From: DATGQT01 sp035304085 | Lineage (GTDB): Bacteria; Bacteroidota; Rhodothermia; Rhodothermales; Rubricoccaceae | Assembly (NCBI GenBank): GCA_035304085.1 | Contig: DATGQT010000148.1 | Coordinates: 1-9,441, forward strand | Length of the DNA: 9,441 bases | Direction: 5' to 3' | Part shown: positions 1 to 9,441 of the stretch, in pieces | Position numbering within the stretch: the stretch's first letter is position 1 | Layout: the number at the start of each line of letters is the position of its first letter | Notes under the pieces: generated by a model | What the model saw: only the letters and a program-made list of their open reading frames with translations | What the model was told of the DNA's origin: nothing | The model's database searches: none | Position numbers and translations under genes: made by a program

Positions 1-1
1 C

Positions 2-229
2 GACCTCGGCCGCGTGCTCGCCGACCTCGTCTCCCGCCGCGCCGGCGTCGGCTGGACGACCAGCGGGCACACCGCCGTCGACGTCCTCCTCTACCGCTTC
101 GGCCCCGGCTCGGAGCGCCTGGCGGGCCACGTCGAGAACGACGCCGTCGGCCGCGCCCTCTTCGAGCTCATGGAGGCCGAGCCGTTCGTCGAGTCCCGCG
201 CGCTCCCGCTGCCGCCGGGCGGCGAGTGA
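2..229 (+). CDS. Alkaline phosphatase, C-terminal fragment (5' end outside window)
   Basis: Only the last 75 codons are present; the reading frame is open from base 2 and ends at TGA 227-229. The fragment contains WTTSGHTAVDV followed by a YRFGPGSERLAGHVEND segment. This matches the end of PhoA-family alkaline phosphatases, where an [E/G]HT motif supplies a zinc-binding His (here the CAC codon at 68-70) and a 'GPGA..F.G..(D/E)N' strand follows before the last helix. Such enzymes hydrolyse phosphate monoesters, usually outside the cytoplasm; the signal peptide and catalytic Ser would lie upstream and cannot be checked. An internal GTG at 14 is in frame but is not a credible start because the family homology runs through it. 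The next gene on the strand begins 240 bp later across a repeat-filled gap, so the two are probably not closely coupled. A different metal-dependent phosphatase of the same superfamily is possible but less likely. Confidence 0.8.
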   Translation, partial: DLGRVLADLVSRRAGVGWTTSGHTAVDVLLYRFGPGSERLAGHVENDAVGRALFELMEAEPFVESRALPLPPGGE

Positions 230-233
230 GACA

Positions 234-252
234 GTGGTCCGTGGTCCGTGGT
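234..252. repeat. GTGGTCC heptad repeat (2.7 copies)
   Basis: Two exact copies of GTGGTCC are followed by a partial GTGGT, five bases after the phosphatase stop codon. The array is too short to be significant alone, but it lies 13 bp before a second heptad repeat and shares its 7-bp period with three other arrays in the window. Confidence 0.7.
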
Positions 253-265
253 GAACGGCTACTCG

Positions 266-336
266 GGAGAAGTTCCCCTGACCCCTGACTTCTGACCCCT
301 GACTTCTGACCCCTGACTTCTGACCCCTGTCCACCG
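266..336. repeat. Dispersed heptad element, copy 1 (CTG-ending heptads)
   Basis: The element starts with GGAGAAGTTCCCCTG (266-280). It continues with seven perfect-period heptads, alternating ACCCCTG and ACTTCTG (281-329), then a single T, and ends with CCACCG (331-336). A second copy with the same left edge, right edge and orientation lies at 6963-7026 and is exactly one heptad shorter. I see no open reading frame with a plausible start or function in it. It fills much of the gap between the phosphatase and the kinase. Confidence 0.85.
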
Positions 337-356
337 GAGGCGGGCGTTACGGTTTC

Positions 357-378
357 GGGGCGGGGGAGGGGGATCGGG
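357..378 (+). other. Candidate G-quadruplex motif upstream of the kinase gene
   Basis: Four G-runs (4, 5, 5 and 3 G) are separated by loops of C, A and ATC, which satisfies the usual G3+N1-7 rule with very short loops. It lies on the non-template strand for the kinase, 13 bp before the proposed -35 box. In a genome this GC-rich such motifs arise often by chance, so function is inference only. Confidence 0.45.
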
Positions 379-390
379 AGCCCGGGTGGC

Positions 391-418
391 TTAACCAGGC
401 GCGCTGGAGGGCGATAAC
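391..418 (+). promoter_or_regulatory. Possible sigma70-like promoter for the kinase gene
   Basis: TTAACC (391-396) and GATAAC (413-418) each match four of six bases of the classical -35 and -10 boxes, with a 16-bp spacer. This is one of the few AT-containing stretches in the gap. It would give a leader of about 40-45 nt to the ATG at 469. A 13-bp dyad (CCGGTG-G-CACCGG, 420-432) lies directly downstream, where a repressor could bind. The match is modest and could be chance. Confidence 0.3.
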
Positions 419-468
419 GCCGGTGGCACCGGATTTGTGAAAGGCGCGTGCGCCCGTGCCGCCTACGG

Positions 469-4875
<4,407 letters not shown>

Positions 4876-4900
4876 CGCCCGGCCAGCGTAGGGGCGGCCG

Positions 4901-4912
4901 TACCTTCCGGCC
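4901..4912 (+). promoter_or_regulatory. TAnnTTCnGGCC promoter-like motif before the patatin gene
   Basis: TACCTTCCGGCC lies in the 60-bp gap between the kinase stop and the patatin GTG, 23 bp before that start. It agrees at ten of twelve positions with TATATTCAGGCC upstream of greA at the other end of the window. TAnnTT resembles the first part of the TAnnTTTG -7 element of Bacteroidota. No convincing -35-type element is visible. The patatin gene could instead be transcribed from the kinase promoter. Confidence 0.3.
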
Positions 4913-4935
4913 TGAGCCCCGGCCTCGCCGCCCCC

Positions 4936-6180
4936 GTGCACGCCCGCGCGCCGATACCGCCCGCCTCCGACCTCTCGCCCGACACGCCGACCCCGCAGCC
5001 CACGCCGGAGCCGGCCGGGCGCGGGCTCGCCCTCGTGATGACGGGCGGCGGCGCCCGCGCCGCCTACCAGGTGGGCGTCCTCCGCGGCATCGCGCGCTGC
5101 TGCCCCGCCTTCGCCCCCTCCATCCTCACGGGCGTCTCGGCCGGCGGCATCAACGCGGCCTACCTCGCCGGCCACGCCGAGCCGTTCCCCGCCGCGCTAG
5201 ACGGGCTGAGCGCGCTCTGGAGCGGCCTCCGCACCGAGCACGTCTTCGACACGAGTGGGCCCGGCGCGGTGCGGACCGTCTTCCGCTGGGGCCGCCGCCT
5301 CCTCTCCGGCGGCGCGCGGGGCTCCCGCCGCGAACGCGGGCTCCTCGACCCCGAGCCGCTCCGACAGCTCCTCCGCCGAGAGCTCGGCGTGGGGCCCCTC
5401 GGCGGCGTCGCCGAGAACCTCCGGAACGGGCGGCTCGACGCCTTCGCCATCACCACCACCTCGTACACCACGGGCCAGTCCATCACGTGGGTGCAGGGGC
5501 GCGACGTCGAGGCGTGGGACCGGCCCTACCGCCGCGCCGTCCGCGCCGAGATCACGGCCGACCACGTCCTCGCCTCGAGCGCGCTCCCGTTCTTCTTCCC
5601 GGCCGTCTACCTCACGCACCCCGTCGTCGGCGACGGGTGGTACGGCGACGGCGGCATCCGGCTGACGGCCCCCCTCTCGCCCGCGCTCCACCTCGGCGCC
5701 CGGAAGATCATCGCCATCAACACGCGCTACGGGCAGACGGCCGCCGAGGCCGCCGAGCGCGTCGTGGACGCGTACCCCCCGCCGGCGCAGGTGCTCGGCG
5801 TGCTCATGAACGCGATCTTCCTCGACCTCCTCGACCGCGACGCGCAGGTGCTCCGCCGCATCAACGCGCTCCTGGCCAGCTGGCCCGACGGCCAGCCGGG
5901 GCCCGCGCCCCACGCCGGCTTCCGGCCCGTCGGCCTCCTCGTGCTCCGCCCCTCCCGCGACCTCGCCAAGCTCGCCGGCGGCTACGAGCCGACGCTCCCC
6001 CCGGCGTTCCGCTTCCTCATGCGCGGCCTCGGCGTCGGCGAGACCCGCAGCCCGGACTGGCTCTCGATGCTCCTCTTCGAGCCGGACTACCTCCGCCTCC
6101 TCGTCGAGATCGGCGAGGCCGACGCCGAGGCCCAGGCCGACGAGATCGCCGCGTTCCTCGATGCCGAGGTGCCGGCGTGA
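4936..6180 (+). CDS. Patatin-like phospholipase (Ser-Asp acyl hydrolase)
   Basis: The 414-residue product has the full patatin signature. The oxyanion-hole loop is TGGGARAAYQVGVL (about 36-49), the nucleophile elbow is GVSAGG with Ser68, and the second catalytic residue lies in YGDGGI with Asp238; ASSALPFFFP (213-222) is a typical family segment. Such enzymes release fatty acids from phospholipids or other lipids with a Ser-Asp dyad. The first 28 residues are Pro-rich and low in complexity, with no clear signal peptide, so the protein is probably cytoplasmic or peripheral to the membrane. The GTG at 4936 is the most upstream sensible start; the ATG at 5038 lies just before the Gly-rich loop and would remove the first strand. 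The gene follows the kinase by 60 bp on the same strand, so co-transcription is possible. The stop codon lies inside an inverted repeat shared with the convergent gene. The natural substrate cannot be deduced. Confidence 0.9.
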   Translation: MHARAPIPPASDLSPDTPTPQPTPEPAGRGLALVMTGGGARAAYQVGVLRGIARCCPAFAPSILTGVSAGGINAAYLAGHAEPFPAALDGLSALWSGLRTEHVFDTSGPGAVRTVFRWGRRLLSGGARGSRRERGLLDPEPLRQLLRRELGVGPLGGVAENLRNGRLDAFAITTTSYTTGQSITWVQGRDVEAWDRPYRRAVRAEITADHVLASSALPFFFPAVYLTHPVVGDGWYGDGGIRLTAPLSPALHLGARKIIAINTRYGQTAAEAAERVVDAYPPPAQVLGVLMNAIFLDLLDRDAQVLRRINALLASWPDGQPGPAPHAGFRPVGLLVLRPSRDLAKLAGGYEPTLPPAFRFLMRGLGVGETRSPDWLSMLLFEPDYLRLLVEIGEADAEAQADEIAAFLDAEVPA

Positions 6181-6247
6181 TTACGTGGAGTGCGCGGTTA
6201 CGTGGGGGGCTCCGTCATCACGTCATCGCGCGCCACGTAATCACGCC
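6174..6247. terminator. Perfect 15-bp inverted repeat between convergent genes, candidate bidirectional terminator
   Basis: GGCGTGATTACGTGG (6174-6188) is exactly complementary to CCACGTAATCACGCC (6233-6247). After one mismatch, five more pairs (one G-T) extend the stem inward. Both flanking stop codons, TGA at 6178-6180 and TGA on the other strand at 6241-6243, lie within the arms. No T-tract follows on either strand, so it is not a textbook intrinsic terminator, although the stem is strong and in the right place. The loop holds a third TTACGTGG (6198-6205) and an 8-bp-period CGTCATCA/CGTCATCG repeat, which suggests a repeat origin. Confidence 0.5.
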
Positions 6248-6786
6248 TCCCCCACGGCATCGGCGAGGAAGGGGTAGAGCGCGTGGAGGTCGAGGAGCTG
6301 CCACGGGCGGCCGTCCACGAAGACGGGGCGGCCGTGGGCCTCGGCGTACTCGACGACGCGGTGGCTGAGGTGGGCGTAGCGCGGGAAGTCGTGGGGGATG
6401 CGGAAGCGCCGCGCCGTACCGCCCTCGTCGGTCCCCACCACCACGAGCCCCTCGTCGTCGAGCTCGACGCGCGCCACCTCGCTCCACCGCATGGCCGTCC
6501 GGCGCTGGCCGAAGTCGGTCACCATGCCCTGGAACGAGAGGCGGACGCACCACGCCACCGCGTGGAGGGTGCGCAGCGCCCGGAGCACGAAGAGGCCCGC
6601 CAGCGCGAGGGCCGCGGCGGTGCCGACGGCCACCCACGGCCCGTGCGGCACGTGGAGGATGACGAGGGGCGCCGAGAGCGCCACGGTCACCGCGGCCATC
6701 CCGTACCGCGTCGTCAGCCGGCTCACGCGCTGGCGCGTGGCGAGCAGCGCGTCCTGGTTGTCGTAGGTCTCGTACCAGGTGGGCAT
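6241..6786 (-). CDS. Small membrane protein with two transmembrane helices and a PH-like domain
   Basis: The 181-residue product has no specific family name that I recognise. After a polar N-terminus (1-27) come two hydrophobic helices, about 28-46 and 51-70, joined by a short HVPHGPW turn. This gives a hairpin with both ends on the same side, probably the cytoplasm. Residues about 78-150 form a beta-rich segment (RLSFQGMVTDFGQ, MRWSEVARVELDDEGLVVV, then RRFRIPHDFPRYAHL and a helix). The pattern 'W.ev..ve....glvv', basic strand, then helix resembles bacterial PH (bPH/YdbT-like) domains, often found after such helices. That assignment is inference. The ATG at 6784-6786 has no obvious Shine-Dalgarno sequence. 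The gene is the last of the minus-strand block, separated from the threonine aldolase by 240 bp of repeats, and may have its own promoter. Confidence 0.75.
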   Translation of the reverse strand: MPTWYETYDNQDALLATRQRVSRLTTRYGMAAVTVALSAPLVILHVPHGPWVAVGTAAALALAGLFVLRALRTLHAVAWCVRLSFQGMVTDFGQRRTAMRWSEVARVELDDEGLVVVGTDEGGTARRFRIPHDFPRYAHLSHRVVEYAEAHGRPVFVDGRPWQLLDLHALYPFLADAVGEA

Positions 6787-6883
6787 GAGAGGCGAAGCGC
6801 GACGACGGGAGGAGCGAGGGTGAGATTCCCGGTCCCGCCGCCGGTTCCGCCCCCCGTGGGGGAATAGGCGATCCCCCTAGGGT

Positions 6884-6947
6884 CGAAGGGCGAAGGGTCG
6901 AAGGGCGAAGGGCGAAGGGCGAAGGGCGAAGGGCGAAGGGCGAAGGG
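6884..6947. repeat. CGAAGGG heptad array (9 copies)
   Basis: Nine exact CGAAGGG units occur at 6884, 6891, 6899, 6906, 6913, 6920, 6927, 6934 and 6941. The only break in the period is one extra T at 6898. The + strand therefore carries GGG runs every 7 bp with CGAA loops, which formally meets the G-quadruplex rule more than once. An 8-bp palindrome, CCCTAGGG (6875-6882), sits at the left edge, and the second CTG-heptad element begins 15 bp after the right edge. The array lies between the threonine aldolase stop and the membrane protein start; together with the neighbouring element it occupies more than half of that gap. Confidence 0.9.
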
Positions 6948-6962
6948 CCGACGGGGAGCCCC

Positions 6963-7026
6963 GGAGAAGTTCCCCTGCCCTCTGTCTTCTGACCCCTGAC
7001 TTCTGATCCCTGACCTCTGCCCACCG
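6963..7026. repeat. Dispersed heptad element, copy 2 (CTG-ending heptads)
   Basis: The left edge GGAGAAGTTCCCCTG (6963-6977) is identical to copy 1. Six CTG-ending heptads follow: CCCTCTG, TCTTCTG, ACCCCTG, ACTTCTG, ATCCCTG and ACCTCTG. A single C and the same CCACCG edge (7021-7026) close it. It is 64 bp against 71 bp for copy 1, exactly one heptad less, and its heptads have diverged more. Its right edge directly touches the stop codon of the threonine aldolase (7027-7029). Confidence 0.85.
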
Positions 7027-8033
<1,007 letters not shown>

Positions 8034-8034
<1 letters not shown>

Positions 8035-8100
8035 GGTAGATGGTTGATGTGAGAGGGATGATGGGGGCTGCCCATCTGCCATCCGCCATCGCCCATCGTC
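8034..8100. repeat. Mirrored heptad array upstream of threonine aldolase
   Basis: On the + strand, heptads TGGTAGA, TGGTTGA, TGTGAGA and GGGATGA (8034-8061) lead into TGGGGGCTGCC. Four CCATCnn heptads then follow (CCATCTG, CCATCCG, CCATCGC, CCATCGT, 8072-8099). The two halves are roughly complementary. GATGGG (8060-8065) pairs perfectly with CCCATC (8071-8076) around a 5-nt loop, and GGAT can extend the stem to ATCC (8081-8084) with a bulge. The start codon of the threonine aldolase overlaps the first heptad. The array also creates a spurious in-frame N-terminal extension of that gene. Confidence 0.75.
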
Positions 8101-8107
8101 CTTGCCC

Positions 8108-8833
8108 TCACCAGCCCATCTGGCGCATGCGGCGCTCGATGCGGGCGGCGGTCGAGCCCATGTCCTGCGGGCGGCGATCGAGGGGGTCGGGGAGGATGGC
8201 GACGAGGCGGGCGGCCTGGTTGCGCGAGAGGCCGGCGGCGCTCGTGCCGTAGTGGTACCGCGCCCCCGCCTCGACGCCGAAGACGCCCGGCCCCATCTCG
8301 GCGACGTTGAGGTAGAGCGTGAGGATCCGCTCCTTCGGGAGGATGAGCTCGGCCAGCAGCGTGAGCGGCACCTCCAGCCCCTTCCGCACGTAGGAGCGGT
8401 GCGTCGTGAGGAAGAGGTTCTTGACGGTCTGCTGCGTGATGGTGGAGGCCCCGCGCATCGGCTCCCCGCGTCGCGCGGCCTCCTCGCGCGCGCGCCGGAG
8501 CTCCTCCCAGTCGAACCCGTGGTGGGTGTAGAACCGGCCGTCCTCGCTCGCCACGGCGGCGTGGCGCACGGCCGGCGCCATCGCCTCGGCCTCCACGGGC
8601 TCGTAGCGGAAGTCGTAGCCGCCGTCGCCCCACGACTCGACCCAGCGCTGGGCCTGCACCGTCGTCACGGGCGGGAGGACGAACCGGTACGCCACGAGGA
8701 GCAGCGCGCACGCGACGAGGTAGCCGACGACGACGAGGGCGGCCAGGCGGAGGAGACGCCACGCCCAGCCGAGCGGGCCGCGCCGCTTCCGCGGCGCGCG
8801 CTTCGGCTCGACGGTCGTCGGCGAGGTCGCCAT
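8108..8833 (-). CDS. mtgA: Monofunctional peptidoglycan glycosyltransferase (GT51)
   Basis: The 241-residue product polymerises lipid II into glycan strands at the outer face of the cytoplasmic membrane. A basic N-terminus is followed by one transmembrane helix (about 28-52) and a GT51 domain. The domain motifs are clear: AVASEDGRFYTHHGF with the first catalytic Glu97; GASTITQQTVKNLFL (128-142); and RKGLEVPLTLLAE with the second conserved Glu154, followed by KERILTLYLNVAEMG. Length and the lack of a transpeptidase domain fit MtgA rather than a bifunctional class A PBP. A GAGGAG Shine-Dalgarno sequence at 8837-8842 lies three bases before the ATG, the clearest such site in the window. The gene starts 21 bp after greA, so the two very probably share a transcript. 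The last residues (RIERRMRQMGW) complete the domain, so nothing appears truncated. Confidence 0.95.
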   Translation of the reverse strand: MATSPTTVEPKRAPRKRRGPLGWAWRLLRLAALVVVGYLVACALLLVAYRFVLPPVTTVQAQRWVESWGDGGYDFRYEPVEAEAMAPAVRHAAVASEDGRFYTHHGFDWEELRRAREEAARRGEPMRGASTITQQTVKNLFLTTHRSYVRKGLEVPLTLLAELILPKERILTLYLNVAEMGPGVFGVEAGARYHYGTSAAGLSRNQAARLVAILPDPLDRRPQDMGSTAARIERRMRQMGW

Positions 8834-8836
8834 CGG

Positions 8837-8842
8837 CTCCTC
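8837..8842 (-). promoter_or_regulatory. Shine-Dalgarno sequence of mtgA
   Basis: On the minus strand this reads GAGGAG, three bases before the mtgA ATG, within the 21-bp greA-mtgA gap. The other starts in the window lack such a well-formed site, which supports translation of mtgA by independent ribosome entry on a greA-mtgA message. Confidence 0.5.
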
Positions 8843-8854
8843 GGGGGCGGGGCG

Positions 8855-9331
8855 TCAGCGCGAGATCTCGAGGATCTCCAGCTTCACCTTGCCGGCCGGC
8901 ACCTTGATCTCGACCGTGTCCCCCTTCCCCTTGCCGAGGAGCCCGCGCCCGATGGGGCTGTCCACCGAGATCTTGCCCGCCGCGAAGTCGGCCTCCTCGG
9001 CCGAGACGAGGGTGTAGACCTGCACCTTGTTCACCTTGTGGTTCCTGACGCGGACGGTGGAGAGGATGCGGACGCGGGAGGTGTCGACCTCGTCCTCGTC
9101 GACGACGCGGGCGCCGGCGAGGATCTCCTCGAGCTTGGCGATGCGGGCCTCGAGGTGGCCCTGCGCCTCCTTGGCCGCGTCGTACTCGGCGTTCTCCGAG
9201 AGGTCGCCCTGCGCGCGCGCCTCGGCGATGGCGTCGGCGATCTGCTGGCGCTCCGTGGTGCGGGCGTACTGCAGCTCCTCCTTGAGCTTCTGGAGCCCTT
9301 CGGCGGTGAGGTAGGTGGTCTTGCTGCTCAT
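8855..9331 (-). CDS. greA: Transcription elongation factor GreA
   Basis: The 158-residue product is full length for GreA, which rescues backtracked RNA polymerase by stimulating its transcript-cleavage activity through the secondary channel. The N-terminal coiled coil (about 8-76) contains the tip motif QGDLSENAEYDAAKE; Asp43 and Glu46 correspond to the acidic residues that help hold the catalytic metal in E. coli GreA. The C-terminal FKBP-like domain (about 82-158) ends with the conserved SPIGRGLLGKGKGD and VPAGKVKLEILEI segments. The ATG at 9329-9331 gives the usual MSSKTTYLTAEG start. No Shine-Dalgarno sequence is apparent. Downstream, mtgA follows after 21 bp. Upstream is a leader with a promoter-like box and a terminator-like hairpin, suggesting regulation by attenuation. 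Confidence 0.97.
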   Translation of the reverse strand: MSSKTTYLTAEGLQKLKEELQYARTTERQQIADAIAEARAQGDLSENAEYDAAKEAQGHLEARIAKLEEILAGARVVDEDEVDTSRVRILSTVRVRNHKVNKVQVYTLVSAEEADFAAGKISVDSPIGRGLLGKGKGDTVEIKVPAGKVKLEILEISR

Positions 9332-9361
9332 GGGGACGGCGTGGGGTCAGGCACGCGCGAT

Positions 9362-9401
9362 AAAAAAACGCCACGTCCCGGCGGAGCCGGGATGCGCGGC
9401 G
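9362..9401 (-). terminator. Intrinsic terminator / candidate attenuator in the greA leader
   Basis: Read on the minus strand, a 7-bp perfect stem (TCCCGGC-TCC-GCCGGGA, 9376-9392) is extended outward, past one mismatch and a 2-nt bulge, by three and then three more pairs (CGC with GCG). A run of seven T follows immediately (9368-9362). This is a good Rho-independent terminator, ending 30 bp before the greA ATG. Since a promoter-like box lies just upstream, the hairpin may sit inside the greA transcript as an attenuator. Alternatively it ends a minus-strand gene beyond the window. There is no T-tract for the + strand. Confidence 0.65.
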
Positions 9402-9410
9402 AGTGTCGTC

Positions 9411-9424
9411 GGCCTGAATATAAG
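9411..9424 (-). promoter_or_regulatory. Promoter -10/-7 element candidate for greA-mtgA
   Basis: The minus strand reads CTTATATTCAGGCC. TATATT (9422-9417) is a five-of-six match to TATAAT and is the most AT-rich hexamer of the region; TAnnTT also resembles the Bacteroidota -7 element. Transcription would start near 9405-9410, giving a leader of about 75-80 nt that includes the hairpin at 9362-9401. A -35-type element would fall at or beyond the window edge, so it cannot be checked. Confidence 0.45.
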
Positions 9425-9441
9425 CACGGGCGCGGCGCCGA

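Noticed and set aside
266..336. CRISPR array or direct-repeat/spacer structure
   Set aside because: Units are 7 bp and contiguous, with no unique spacers, no repeat of CRISPR length and no cas genes nearby.
448..468. GTG start for the kinase, adding seven residues
   Set aside because: Possible, but the Shine-Dalgarno-like AAAGG is only three bases away and the receiver fold begins just after the ATG at 469. It is kept as an alternative only.
6787..7026. Remnant of an insertion sequence
   Set aside because: No terminal inverted repeats flanking the region, no transposase fragment and no evident target duplication; the content is explained by the heptad array and the second dispersed element.
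8035..8082. Upstream in-frame ATG giving threonine aldolase 16 more residues
   Set aside because: The extension is translated entirely from the mirrored heptad array, and family homology starts exactly at MTDLRSDTVTRP.
9376..9392. Terminator for a + strand transcript
   Set aside because: The hairpin is symmetric, but the T-tract is present only on the minus strand; on the + strand TGCGCGG follows the stem.

Overview
This very GC-rich window (G+C clearly above 70% by eye) carries six complete protein genes and the 3' end of a seventh. They form two convergent blocks. High G+C, mostly absent Shine-Dalgarno sequences, a large cytoplasmic PAS/GAF hybrid kinase and a TAnnTT-type promoter-like motif would fit a high-GC relative of the Bacteroidota such as Rhodothermota (Rubricoccus/Rubrivirga-like). 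That placement is inference, not proof. I see no rRNA, tRNA, transposase, integrase or CRISPR array.

Left block, + strand: the C-terminus of an alkaline phosphatase (2-229); a repeat-bearing gap (230-468); a 1468-residue soluble hybrid histidine kinase (469-4875) with order degenerate receiver, PAS, GAF, PAS, GAF, PAS, HisKA, HATPase, long acidic linker, receiver; and, 60 bp later, a patatin-like phospholipase (4936-6180). The kinase has no DNA-binding output domain, so its signal must pass to partners outside the window.

Right block, - strand, read from right to left: greA (9331-8855), mtgA (8833-8108, only 21 bp after greA), a GntG/LtaE-type threonine aldolase (8034-7027) and a small two-helix membrane protein with a PH-like domain (6786-6241). 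greA and mtgA look like one transcription unit. The greA leader has a promoter-like box followed by a terminator-like hairpin, which suggests attenuation. The two blocks meet at 6181-6240, where a perfect 15-bp inverted repeat covers both stop codons.

The most unusual material lies between the genes. Four short-repeat families with different sequences all have a 7-bp period: GTGGTCC (234-252); an element with CTG-ending heptads and conserved edges, present twice (266-336 and 6963-7026) with lengths differing by exactly 7 bp; CGAAGGG x9 (6884-6947); and a mirrored TGGnnGA / CCATCnn array (8034-8100) that abuts the threonine aldolase start codon. The genes are of familiar families. The heptad-repeat modules and the greA leader are what deserve follow-up.
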